Below are positions 12,991 through 29,335 of a stretch of 64,000 bases of DNA, piece after piece. Position 1 is the first letter of the stretch. Every line of letters starts with the position of its first letter. The DNA lies in NCBI RefSeq assembly GCF_003576645.1, contig NC_044917.1:2952105-3016104 (forward strand), written 5' to 3'. Under the pieces are notes generated by a model. It did no database searches. It was not told the origin of the DNA and saw nothing but the letters and a program-made list of their open reading frames with translations. The position numbers and the translations under genes are program-made. The stretch is from Ipomoea triloba. Its lineage: Eukaryota > Streptophyta > Magnoliopsida > Solanales > Convolvulaceae.

Positions 12991-14914
12991 ATACGACGTC
13001 GGCTAACCTTCCTAGCCGACGTCGTATCGACGCCCGAATTCAAATAGGCGGGATACGACGTCGGCTAACCTTCCTAGCCGACGTCGTATCGACGCCCGAA
13101 TTCAAATAGGCGGGATACGACGTCGGCTAACCTTCCTAGCCGACGTCGTATCGACGCCCGAATTCAAATAGGCGGGATACGACGTCGGCTAACCTTCCTA
13201 GCCGACGTCGTATCGACGCCCGAATTCAAATAGGCGGGATACGACGTCGGCTAACCTTCCTAGCCGACGTCGTATCGACGCCCGAATTCAAATAGGCGGG
13301 ATACGACGTCGGCTAACCTTCCTAGCCGACGTCGTATCGACGCCCGAATTCAAATAGGCGGGATACGACGTCGGCTAACCTTCCTAGCCGACGTCGTATC
13401 GACGCCCGAATTCAAATAGGCGGGATACGACGTCGGCTAACCTTCCTAGCCGACGTCGTATCGACGCCCGAATTCAAATAGGCGGGATACGACGTCGGCT
13501 AACCTTCCTAGCCGACGTCGTATCGACGCCCGAATTCAAATAGGCGGGATACGACGTCGGCTAACCTTCCTAGCCGACGTCGTATCGACGCCCGAATTCA
13601 AATAGGCGGGATACGACGTCGGCTAACCTTCCTAGCCGACGTCGTATCGACGCCCGAATTCAAATAGGCGGGATACGACGTCGGCTAACCTTCCTAGCCG
13701 ACGTCGTATCGACGCCCGAATTCAAATAGGCGGGATACGACGTCGGCTAACCTTCCTAGCCGACGTCGTATCGACGCCCGAATTCAAATAGGCGGGATAC
13801 GACGTCGGCTAACCTTCCTAGCCGACGTCGTATCGACGCCCGAATTCAAATAGGCGGGATACGACGTCGGCTAACCTTCCTAGCCGACGTCGTATCGACG
13901 CCCGAATTCAAATAGGCGGGATACGACGTCGGCTAACCTTCCTAGCCGACGTCGTATCGACGCCCGAATTCAAATAGGCGGGATACGACGTCGGCTAACC
14001 TTCCTAGCCGACGTCGTATCGACGCCCGAATTCAAATAGGCGGGATACGACGTCGGCTAACCTTCCTAGCCGACGTCGTATCGACGCCCGAATTCAAATA
14101 GGCGGGATACGACGTCGGCTAACCTTCCTAGCCGACGTCGTATCGACGCCCGAATTCAAATAGGCGGGATACGACGTCGGCTAACCTTCCTAGCCGACGT
14201 CGTATCGACGCCCGAATTCAAATAGGCGGGATACGACGTCGGCTAACCTTCCTAGCCGACGTCGTATCGACGCCCGAATTCAAATAGGCGGGATACGACG
14301 TCGGCTAACCTTCCTAGCCGACGTCGTATCGACGCCCGAATTCAAATAGGCGGGATACGACGTCGGCTAACCTTCCTAGCCGACGTCGTATCGACGCCCG
14401 AATTCAAATAGGCGGGATACGACGTCGGCTAACCTTCCTAGCCGACGTCGTATCGACGCCCGAATTCAAATAGGCGGGATACGACGTCGGCTAACCTTCC
14501 TAGCCGACGTCGTATCGACGCCCGAATTCAAATAGGCGGGATACGACGTCGGCTAACCTTCCTAGCCGACGTCGTATCGACGCCCGAATTCAAATAGGCG
14601 GGATACGACGTCGGCTAACCTTCCTAGCCGACGTCGTATCGACGCCCGAATTCAAATAGGCGGGATACGACGTCGGCTAACCTTCCTAGCCGACGTCGTA
14701 TCGACGCCCGAATTCAAATAGGCGGGATACGACGTCGGCTAACCTTCCTAGCCGACGTCGTATCGACGCCCGAATTCAAATAGGCGGGATACGACGTCGG
14801 CTAACCTTCCTAGCCGACGTCGTATCGACGCCCGAATTCAAATAGGCGGGATACGACGTCGGCTAACCTTCCTAGCCGACGTCGTATCGAAGGCCCGAAT
14901 TCAATTATAGGCGG
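12991..14914. repeat. 62-bp tandem array, 31 units, each with a perfect palindrome
   Basis: The 62-bp unit starts with the inverted pair ATACGACGTCGGCTA / TAGCCGACGTCGTAT (15-bp arms, 7-nt loop ACCTTCC). It continues with about 25 bp running through CGACGCCCGAATTC to AGGCGGG. Unit starts fall exactly every 62 bp from 12991 to 14851. By eye the first 30 units are identical. The 31st is altered in its spacer and is followed by one more diverged palindrome (14915-14953). Each unit carries about ten CpG sites and two CGACGTCG octamers. The palindrome is a variant of the CACTA subterminal repeat, so the array probably grew out of that repeat. Confidence 0.95.
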
Positions 14915-15150
14915 GATACGACGTCGGCTAGGTAGGTTAGTCGACGTCGTATCGTCCGTCGATAGCTAATATACACGATTCGACGTCGGCTAATCTCTTA
15001 GCCGATGTCGTATCCCACCGTCTTATAAAGTACACCCTTTAACGTCGGTTATTAGTAAATAACCGACGTTATAGGATTTTTATTTATTTTTAATTATTTA
15101 AATAACATATAACGTCGGCTAATTATTTAGTCGACGTTGTATGTGATTTC
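14915..15150. repeat. CACTA subterminal palindromic repeats, right side
   Basis: Diverged palindromes at about 14915-14953, 14978-15014, 15040-15073 and 15109-15142 (for example AACGTCGGCTA ... TAGTCGACGTT) lead up to the right terminus. They mirror the left-hand cluster. Confidence 0.8.
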
Positions 15151-15928
15151 TGTAGTAGTGGAATGGCTGACTGCAAGCCACTATCTACTCCGACAGCTAT
15201 CACACAGTCTACTACGCCATCTTCTGACTTGTTTGATAATCCGACTCAGTATCGACGTCTGGTTGGGGCCCTTTAGTATTTAACTATTACACGTCCTGAT
15301 CTCTCATATGCAGTTAACCGTCTTTGTCAGTTCATGCACTCTCCCACAGTTGATCACTGGGGTCTGTTGAAACAGGTTCTGCGTTATGTTAAAGGCACTC
15401 AGGATTATGCTCTGTGTATTTCTGCCTCGGCCTCTTCCGAGATACATGCTTACTCTGACTCTGATTGGGCCGGCTGTCCAGTTGATAGAAAATCCACCAG
15501 TGGCTACGCGGTATTCTTTGGTGACAACCTTGTTTCTTGGCTCTCACGGAAACAGCGTACTGTTGCACGATCTTCTACAGAGGCCGAATACAAAGGCCTA
15601 GCTGATGTCTCGACTGAGGTGACCTGGGTTGTGTCGCTACTCCGTGAGCTCGGACTCCACTCCGGGAAACCTGCGACTTTATGGTGTGATAATCTAGGTG
15701 CAACCTATCTAGCAGCCAACCCAGTGTTCCATGCTCGCACCAAACACGTAGAAATTGACTATCACTTTGTCCGAGACAAAGTTGCGTCTGGTGACTTCGT
15801 TGTCAGCTTTGTGTCTACGAAGGATCAGCTTGCGGATATCTTCACCAAACCATTACCGGGTCCGAGGTTTCAGGCTTTACGAGGCAAGCTCCATGTTGCT
15901 GCGCTCCCACCTAGAGCTTGAGGGGGTG

Positions 15929-16104
15929 TGTTAGTATTGTTATTATTATTATTATTATTATTATTTACTCTATAGTCATGTATTTGTGGTTGTAACTTAG
16001 TCTACGTTAATAGTCATGTAGAATAGGAGAGGTTAGTATCCTACTCAAATAGGACTCTCACTTTGTGTAATCTGTTGTTGAATGAACTGATTCCTACTCT
16101 AATC
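15929..16104 (+). repeat. Copia 3' LTR (176 bp)
   Basis: Same sequence as the 5' LTR except for 15 extra bp in the TTA microsatellite and an 18-bp insertion near the repeated motif TAGTCATGTA. The purine tract AGGGGGTG (15921-15928) directly precedes it and serves as plus-strand primer site. Confidence 0.92.
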
Positions 16105-16910
16105 TTTGTTGTTCCAAAATACACTTCTAACCTTATAAAGTAAGCTATAATTTTTTTTCTCTCTATTGAGCAATACATCAGTAAATTTCGGTTGCATTTG
16201 ACTCATATTGCATATATTATTAGCATGCACTTTTGATTTTTAAAAAAATCGCATATCAATATACTATTTTTGAAAATGGAGGTGCATGGTTTGTTGATTT
16301 CATTGTTGATAGACTAAAATTGTAGTAATTTGTTTTTTTTTTTTTTTAAAGTTAGAGATGTATTATGCTATGACCGAAAGATACGAATTAAAACAATTAC
16401 AATTTACAAATATGTATGAACTTATAAAATACATTTCATTTTAATTAAAAAAATATTACCCTTTTCATGTAAAAAAATCTGAATTCCAAATACACACTAT
16501 TACCTTGGATTCATTGTCTATGAATTAAGTTTGCGGGAGCTGTCACCCTCAGTTCATAAATGATAAATTAATGCGCCTCATTAGTTGTAACCTTCACTGT
16601 AGAAAGTTTTTGTACTAAAATCCTCTACGGTTCTTTTGGAAATAGGTTAATAATACGTAGTAATACAAATCATTCATCATATTTTGTGAAATTTTATTAT
16701 GTATTTTATTATCAAACATTAGGTACTCTCAAAATATTATTATGTATAAAATAAGTATTATGTGAGACAGTCTCACGTAAGATGCATAATACATTTTAAT
16801 TAAAATGTTATATTTTTTATACAATAAAAAAATATTACATTTTAATTAAAAGTATTACCTGTCTCACACATTATTGATTCTTACGTATAATATTACATAG
16901 TATTGAGTAA

Positions 16911-17075
16911 TTTGTATTTTCCTTTTTTCGAATGACAATGAAAACCTGCAATTACTATCCAAAAGTGTGCACTTAATAAACTTCACTCTTATATTTGTAT
17001 TTTTCTTTTTTCGGACGACAATGAAAATCTGTAATTACTATTTAAAAGTGTGTAATAATAAACTTCACTCTTATG
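16911..17075. repeat. Tandem duplication, period 83 bp
   Basis: Two diverged copies share TTTGTATTTT, CGACAATGAAAA-like, AATTACTAT and AAACTTCACTCTTA blocks. Copy 1 starts at 16911 and copy 2 at 16994. Confidence 0.75.
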
Positions 17076-17616
17076 TAATAAGCAAAAAAAAAATCACAGG
17101 GATTTATTTTCCTGTTTTGCCTTCACCAATCAGTACAAATGTACAATGTACTTTGTTAGGCTGCGTACCAGAACAGGTTTTAGCACTTTAACTCCACTAG
17201 TCACCGAGAATGATAAACAATTAGCTTCAGGCTTCAGCTATTGTTTCAGTGATTGTTATTGGTTGAACTTTTTTCTTTTTAATTAAGGCTAAGTACTTAT
17301 TAATCTTTTATCTTGTCATATTCGTATTCACTTTTTAGGTTTTTTTTTTAACCATGAAAAAAAATATAATCACTGATTATATTTTTTTTCATATGTAATA
17401 GCTTACAAATTACACAGGGATGTAAACTACTAAGAAGATCCTATACGATAAGTTTAACTAAGAAGGTGTACAAGAACTTTCCACCTTATTTATACTCAAA
17501 AATACTTCTAAAACTTCATCTATAATAAATGTGCTCATGGATATTGCAAGGGTATGCAACGATCAATTTTGGCTGGTTTTTAGTTAACTAAAAGAATGTT
17601 AACATTATACCCAACC

Positions 17617-17666
17617 AAAGAATGTTAACTAGTTTTCCAAAAAAAAAAAAAAAAGAATGTTAACTA
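17617..17666 (+). repeat. Micro-insertion: 20-bp poly(A) tail with 15-bp target duplication
   Basis: AAAGAATGTTAACTA occurs at 17617-17631 and again at 17652-17666. Between the copies lies GTTTTCC followed by 13 A. A third partial copy of the flank lies just upstream at about 17591. One of five similar structures in the window. Confidence 0.6.
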
Positions 17667-18446
17667 AAATCTTTTAACTTTATAACCAATAATCATTTAT
17701 TGCATATTTCTACATTTAAATGCCTATTGAATTTTTAATCATCAACATTAATTATAACTAACCAATAACCAACCGAAATAACTGAAATTTTTTTAACTTC
17801 ATAAATCATAATTGATAACTAACTGAATATAGAAAATTTAAGTCAATTCGATTATTAGTAATCAGTTACTCAATCGGTCAACTTTATTTACTCACCCATA
17901 ATTGCAATTGAGAGAGTGAGTGTAGAGGTCCTAACTAATTGATTTAGTTCAGATGATTTGCACTACCTTGCACATGCTATTCAATTAGATCAAATTTTGT
18001 AGAACCTAGTACTATAGTACTGTAGTGCTGTATAAATGTAACCGGACAATAAGTTAATGACCACTTGTAAGAACTTGTTACCTTAGCGAGTGCATATAGC
18101 AGTGTCCTTTGACATAAAAACAGCATAGGTAGGTACTAGTGGATATCAGCAATGAAAACAGTATAGGCACAACTGCCCAATGCTTGCTCATATGTAAGAA
18201 TCTGAAAGTTTGAAACCAGCACAAGTACACCAACTTTCAGGAATGACCAAAAAAATACTGCAACAGATTAAACGTGAGTATCCAAAATGAGAAAAAAAGT
18301 GTCATAAAATTACCGTTTTGTTGATAAACATAACTCAAGATCAGTTTCACTCGAGAAAACATAGTATTCCAACTACAGATAGTGCCGCATATCATAACAT
18401 TACCATATTAGTCCCTACTTAATGTTCTGAATCTCTTCAAGCATCA

Positions 18447-20812
18447 CTACGGCTTGATCACAAAGAGTGGCTGCGGATAGAAATTTGAGATATTGGAGAG
18501 CTTATAAAAGGATTTGAAGGAAAAAGGAGAGTACAGAAAATGAATCAAATGTTAATGAGAAAACTCACAGTATCAACACTGACGGGCTTGCCATCCTCAG
18601 CAAGGATCTCAACTATTGTTCCCGATTGATCAGCCTGGAGAGAAGTGTATTTTTTTAAAAGGTTTAAGAAATCACAGACATTGAAAGGGTATAGTCACAG
18701 AAAAGCAAATTGACATCACCAATCATCTCGAAGAACTAGTGCAACACTAAATCATGCTGCTAAAAGAGGTGTAGTTATGCTTATGCAAATACAGAGACCA
18801 ATGGACTGTGTAACACCAAAAGAGAAGAAAAAAATTTGAGGTCTCAGTTGCAGATCGGGCAAAACATGTTGATAATGCGGGGATGATGTCTATGAAGGGG
18901 AGAGAGTGCATTGTTTACACATACCCTCAAGGGAAGAGGATCAAACATTAAAGCACTGTAATATCATGAGTTTTTGAGTTCTTGATCAAGGCCACAAAAT
19001 AAGTTTGCCCACGAATAAGCTATAAATTTATGATGCTAGAATAAGAAAAGAATGCTTACTTCAATTTCATTCATCAATTTCATGGCTTCAATAATGCACA
19101 AAACTTGTCCCTTCTGTACTTTATCTCCAACCTGCATTAAAATTCCATTCATGCCAAAAATTTCAGGTATGTATGTGTGCATGTAGAAAGAGAGAGAAGA
19201 AGAATAGAAATACTACCTTCACAAATGGTGGTTCACTGGGTCCTGGACTTCGATAGAAAGTTCCTGCCATGGGGCATTTCAGTGGAGGCAAAGATGACTC
19301 AGATGGCTTGGTTTTTTGAGGGAGAGGTGCCTGGGCTGGGCCTGGAACTGGAGGAGGTACTGGTACAGATGAAGGGAGTGCACTAGGTTGTATAGCTGGC
19401 ATGTAGTGTGACTGGACTGGCAGAGTATGAGGAGGAGGAGCAGCAGATGGTGGTTGCAGCAAGGCCTCTTTTTTACGGATTATGAGTTCACAGCCAAGTT
19501 GTTTCAACTTGAGCTCCGCAATATCTCTGGAATCAACTAGCCTTCAAAATATAGAACAGTAAATTATTACTACTCACATAATTGTGCGGAGATGATAAAA
19601 GTATCAAAAAGGTTATGCATGAATACTTGACAAGAGTTGAAACTTGGCTTAGGAACTCAGATATCGACTCTTCAGAGGCCAAAACTGCAGGCGAAGTCTC
19701 ACTCGAGAGCTTGACATCATTGGATGCTGATGATACTTCAGACTCGGGAGGAGTATCAGGTGCAGCATTTGATGATCCATCCACAGAAACCTTAAGAAAA
19801 AGCACATCCATAGAAGAAATTTTGAAATTTCCTCTAACAAAATCCGCGAAAGGGAACTTACCTCATTCAATTGTGCTTTTGCTACAACAGAGTGATTCCA
19901 GTTGGAATGCAAATCCTGCCAGAGGGAGATTGAAATCATCACACACTTCTCAAAGCAATAGTGTCATCGATTTTATCTCACAAATGAAATATAGATTTGA
20001 ATCATAACAGTAAGAGAATATCAGTTCCCAAATACAAACACTGAAACGGAATCAGGGAACAGAGTACATGTTCCAAATTTAATTTTTCTTCCATTATCCT
20101 GAATGGTATAAGCATTTCTGTTTATGCAATCCAAGTAGTATATTTTCATCTTTCATTTTCCTGTTTTTTTGCTCCATCAGAAACTTCACAATCCGAATAG
20201 AGAAAGATTATTCTCATCTACTCTTTATAATTATAACAGAATTTTCCTCTAGCATAACAAGTAACAGATCACCAATTTTAATTCCAGTAATTTCTTTGTT
20301 CCTGCTTTCACATTAAGCTTTTCCTTTCCTCAGTAAATTCAAGAGTTTAACCTGAACGATATCCTCATTCCTATTTTGCTTGCAACAATTCTCAGTTCAT
20401 TTTTCGTAAAACCAAAGGAACACAAAAATAAGCAAGTAATGCTTTGTTCTACAGAACAAAGAGAGATCCTGCATGCATGGAAGAACACCACAAATATATA
20501 CACGCGCAAATCAATAAATTAAAAAAAAATAAAAAAAATAGAAGGCGGTTCAAGCATTTAACCAGAATTGCGCATCTTAAACCATACAAGTATTGACTAT
20601 TAAGTATACAAGTACAGCGCATGACATGCTATGCATACCTTAGAAGAGGGGAACCGGAGTTTGAGCTTGAGCTTGAGCTTGGGATGAGATTGCGAGTAGT
20701 GGTGGCGGAAGAGAGGCAAACATTTTGATGAGTTCAAAACATTTCTCGTCGCCGCCGCAGAAGCTGAGGTAGTGGCGGCGGCTGCAGCGGTAGCTCCGAT
20801 GGAAGTAGCCAT
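18447..20812 (-). CDS. BCCP: Biotin carboxyl carrier protein of plastid acetyl-CoA carboxylase
   Basis: Seven exons on the minus strand: 20639-20812, 19862-19915, 19627-19790, 19217-19541, 19060-19131, 18569-18634 and 18447-18470, in phase, 292 aa. The biotinylation motif CIIEAMKLMNEIE is in exon 5, with the biotin lysine at about residue 257 inside a C-terminal lipoyl/biotinyl domain ending PLFVIKP. A Pro/Ala-rich linker (exon 4) precedes it, as in plant BCCPs. The N-terminus is rich in Ser, Thr and Ala with few acidic residues, fitting a chloroplast transit peptide. The protein carries CO2 between biotin carboxylase and carboxyltransferase in the heteromeric enzyme that makes malonyl-CoA for fatty acid synthesis. 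Isoform (BCCP1 or BCCP2) is not resolved. Confidence 0.96.
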
Positions 20813-21956
20813 TTGGCAAAGAGCTTCAACAGAAATACAGAAAAAGAGAAGGGATATTTCCTCCGAGAAATTCGATCATCCGAGAGAGACAGGTGTCGGA
20901 TAGAGGGAGGTTATGATTTATGAAATCCAATTGGAAGAGGAACAGCGAACAGGAACAAGACAGAGCGGAGCAGGCTTTTCAGAATTTTGAGAGACTTGAG
21001 ATAAAAGAAACGATGTCGTTTCCGGTAGCACATCGTCCTTTCGGATAAGGCAAAAAAGGATTGTCCGTACTATCCAAGAAATACGTGAAATTTTTTAAAT
21101 GTTATATTCTTCAAATTTCAACAATCTGGGTATTATATATAGTTGAGAAGTGGGTAAAGGTTGATAGAGCAAGTATCATTATAGGTAGGGATGCAAAGTA
21201 GCAAATAAAAAACGATTGGTTAATTTGGTGCAAATTTCATTAGATAGCACCAAAGCGTTATAGCTAACTAGTTTCACAATTGTTATACCATGAACCAGAT
21301 AATTACAGATATAAATGCAGATACAAAATTTGAAAGATTATTTTTGGACCAATATCTATAATGCAAGATAGAGCATAGTCCATGGTATAATTTGTGCTAG
21401 TTTGATAGCAAATTAGTACTCCATATAAGTCAATCTAACTTGATCTACTCAGTGGAAATAGATCCGTCAATCAGGCTTCCAATCATGCCTGATTAGTTGA
21501 GTGCTCCAAATATCATGTGCCCCAGAGTATTGATCCATACACCAATTGAGCTACCTATAAGGCTATAACTCTATCAAAGCCTTGGAACATAGATTTAAGC
21601 CTTATAGCCGGAAACGTTTAGGCATTTCTCTCCTGCCAGTTGAAATAAACAAAAGCAACAGAGAATAGATTCTCTATTGACTATCAAGAGCTCAAAAGAA
21701 TCATCTCTCCGGTGCTGCGCTATCCATAAAAGTTCTTTGCTACTAGACAATCTAGAATCCAAATTTTGACGGACAAGTTTACTGAACTTAGGCAGAAAAT
21801 CTAGATTTCTTCTCTTCAGAACTCAAGGAGGTCAACAAATATTCAAGAACGACTTCAGCCAATGCATAGAGAGTATATTCTAAGATTTAATAACTGAAAT
21901 GGTGAGTTTTTAAAATACAAAATTTCAGTAAGAAAGAATAGAAGTTTGAAGAAAAA
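20813..21956. other. Intergenic: BCCP promoter and 3' flank of the Deg10 gene
   Basis: Both flanking genes run on the minus strand, so this is downstream DNA of the protease gene and upstream DNA of BCCP. The part near 20813-21000 is purine-rich and likely the BCCP leader. No further feature is evident. Confidence 0.6.
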
Positions 21957-27215
<5,259 letters not shown>

Positions 27216-29335
27216 CGCTTTTCTGAGGCTACCTCTTGAAGCTTGCGCTTTGGACTGGCTGCTTTTGAGCTACCGCTAATATGCCGCCATTTTTTCCAAA
27301 GCAGTACTATACTGTGGCTCGTAGGGTGCGCCCTCCTGAACGGGCCAACTAACGGACCTGGATAGCCAAACGGGTTGTCGAAATGGATCTTTATCGGTTC
27401 GGATCGACTTACTATTCGGTCCCCTTGTCACCCTGTACACTTACAAAATACGGAGTATTGGAGTTGGGACTAATAAATTAAGAATAATTTTTTAAAAAAA
27501 ATAAGAATAACGTTAGATGAGATAATTTTTATTTTGGTCATAGAAGATTCGCACACACTTGACGCATTGAAAGATGTTGAGACTACAACATTGCTTGAAT
27601 CAATCTTTCAAATTCAAAAAATGAAATTTTTTTAAAAAATAGCTACCGTTGAATCATTCATTAAATCTGCATGTAAAATATTTATTATGCATCATTTAAA
27701 TATATTATAACTAATATAAATTTATAATTTATTTTATTTTTTACCCTCAATCTGCTTATATTAAAGGTAAAATTAGCATCAATTTTGACAAAAAAAAGTT
27801 GGTATATAAGATATAGTCACTGTTTAAAAATATGTATACACACAGTGACACACTATTTAACTGTGTGCATTGTAGTGAAAAGACAATAGTGTGTACTCTA
27901 ATATTAGTATCAATTCAACATAAAATATTTTCCAATAAAAAAACCACACACACACACGCACGCACGCACACTCAAAATCAAATACTATACACATTCATAC
28001 TAATTTCAAAATATATGAATTTCAAAATGAACACGTTCAATTAAAATAGATGTGGAAACTGTTGATGAAAATGGACAGACATATTGCGACATTAGCACTT
28101 GGACTACCTGCAAAGTCATTATTGTTACTATCAAGTAAACAAGTTATGAAACTAAAACAAAAGTTAATACTCGTTAACCTTATACAAATATAATAAATAT
28201 TAATATTTTGTTAAATACTTTCACATGAGAATGTACGATACACATCTCACAACACATGAAACATGTAAAAAAAAAAAAAAACTATCACGGTAAAATATCA
28301 ATAGGCACTTGCAAGATCAATAGTTTATATTACAACTAAGATTCAATCATATAGACGAACACAACGAAGCAAATCCACGACTTCCTACACCATAATCTCA
28401 TTCCATAACTCTACCATCTATACAACCGCCAGTAATCAAATTACACATGATACATAACCAAATATCAATAAATAAATAAAACAAGTATTGAAGATGAAGA
28501 TAATGATAATGATATCCGAAAGAAAATGAACAAAGCTTTGAGAAATTCAAACTAAAAGTAATATGTACTTAGACTATCATTTTAGACTAAGTATTTAGAC
28601 TAGCATTTTTACAATTATAATCAGTCTCTTATATATTATATTGCACTCATATATTTGGAATTATCGATTTAAATAAACAAATTCAACGTTCAATTACATA
28701 TGCATGAACATTGCCTATATAATTATGCATTGATATACTTTGTAGTACTTATTTAAAAATAAATATTGTGCATTATTTCATTCGTGCAATATTCGTGAAA
28801 AACTAGTAATAATAATAATAATTGGTAGTTGCGGTGGCAACGTGATGATGATAATAATAATATAAAACTAAAATGAAAATGAGAGTGAAGATAAATACAA
28901 GAGAATGAACAATTTCAAAAATGTCTTTCGCATCTAAAAATGTAGAAAGACATTTTATGTTAATTTGAGATTTTTATTTTTTATTTTAAATCAAAATGAC
29001 TATTTTATACAAACTTTACTTTTCTTAAATACCTAAAAAAAAAACATAAATAAAAAAATTGAATTTTCCAAATTTCAAAACAACTTAAAAATATGAAAGA
29101 GTAGCAATTCTTCATTAAAAACTCGATGGGAAATCATGCCACGTGGCAAGAGCGAACGGGTCGGTGGTACCAACCCGCCATGCTCCGCGGGCATAATACG
29201 GAGTCGAATTCATCAGAGAAATCCGGGTCAAGTATTCAATCGTATCATATTTTCCAGTTATCTGTACCAGAAAGCCTTCACAGTTCATCCGAAGCCCAGA
29301 ACCCTTCTCCCCCTTTCCTCTGTTTCCATTCGCAG
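27216..29335. other. Divergent intergenic region between the Deg10 and mtACP genes
   Basis: The two genes are transcribed away from each other. The middle (about 27480-29100) is AT-rich without genes. It contains a CA/CG-rich microsatellite at about 27945-27971 and TAA/GAT-type short repeats at about 28806-28862. The G-box described separately lies near the mtACP side. Confidence 0.6.
29138..29147. promoter_or_regulatory. Palindromic G-box GCCACGTGGC
   Basis: A perfect 10-bp palindrome containing CACGTG, 189 bp upstream of the mtACP start codon. CACGTG is the classical plant site for bZIP and bHLH factors. That it regulates mtACP is inferred from position only. Confidence 0.6.

Larger units (their letters stand above)
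9128..15160. mobile_element. CACTA (En/Spm) transposon, non-autonomous, inserted in the Copia RT/RNase H region
   Basis: The left end is CACTACTACACAG and the right end, read on the minus strand, is CACTACTACAGAA, which are typical CACTA termini. A 3-bp target duplication GAA lies at 9125-9127 and 15161-15163. Copia coding sequence stops exactly at the left end and resumes exactly after the right one. Inverted pairs built on ACGTCGGCTA lie next to both ends as subterminal repeats. The 6,033-bp element has no TNPD-like transposase or other sizeable frame, so it must depend on an enzyme supplied in trans. It contains a hAT insertion, a stray hAT-like end and a large 62-bp tandem array. Confidence 0.95.
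5812..15921 (+). pseudogene. Copia gag-pol polyprotein, broken by stops and by the CACTA insertion
   Basis: Two blocks, 5812-9127 and 15161-15921, form one Copia polyprotein frame. Domains seen are: gag (5812 to about 6700); a zinc-knuckle region CQICRSHGHSALNYF where the last Cys is Tyr; protease with DTGAS; an integrase HHCC region (about 7222-7345) and core; RT (about 8390-9120) with YVDD; and RNase H (about 15440-15850) with SDSDWAG and ARSSTEAEY. In-frame stops occur at 7219-7221 (TGA), 7477-7479 (TAG) and 15274-15276 (TAG). The integrase has Asn in QSNLGGEY where the second catalytic Asp normally sits. After the CACTA insertion the first block runs out of frame at 9163-9165. No functional polyprotein can be made. 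Confidence 0.93.
5595..16104 (+). mobile_element. Ty1/Copia LTR retrotransposon, Ale/Retrofit-like, split by a CACTA element
   Basis: The two ends are short LTRs (5595-5737 and 15929-16104). A 5-bp target duplication TTTGT flanks them at 5590-5594 and 16105-16109. Directly after the left LTR comes TGGTATCAGAGC (5738-5749), complementary to the 3' end of initiator tRNA-Met. A purine tract precedes the right LTR. Protein order is gag, protease, integrase, RT, RNase H, which defines Copia. The gag segment LKLTNHNYVLWRTQLIPF and the short LTRs suggest the Ale/Retrofit lineage. Without the CACTA insertion the element would be about 4.5 kb. It is on the plus strand in the gap between the CCCH gene and the BCCP gene. 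It is defective (see the gag-pol entry). Confidence 0.95.
16110..18446. other. Intergenic AT-rich DNA downstream of the Copia element
   Basis: No gene is seen. It holds an 83-bp-period tandem duplication (16911-17075), a possible short foldback around TGTGAGACAGTCTCACGTAAGA (about 16755-16885), and a micro-insertion at 17632. The last part is the 3' flank of the BCCP gene. Confidence 0.6.

Noticed and set aside
12991..14914. CRISPR-like array of regular direct repeats
   Set aside because: There are no unique spacers: the whole 62-bp unit repeats. The host is a plant and the array lies inside a CACTA transposon.
27479..27510. TAAGAATAA repeated around TTTTTTAAAAAAAA
   Set aside because: The repeat is only 9 bp and AT-rich, and the insert lacks the GYTTTC head. 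Chance is plausible.
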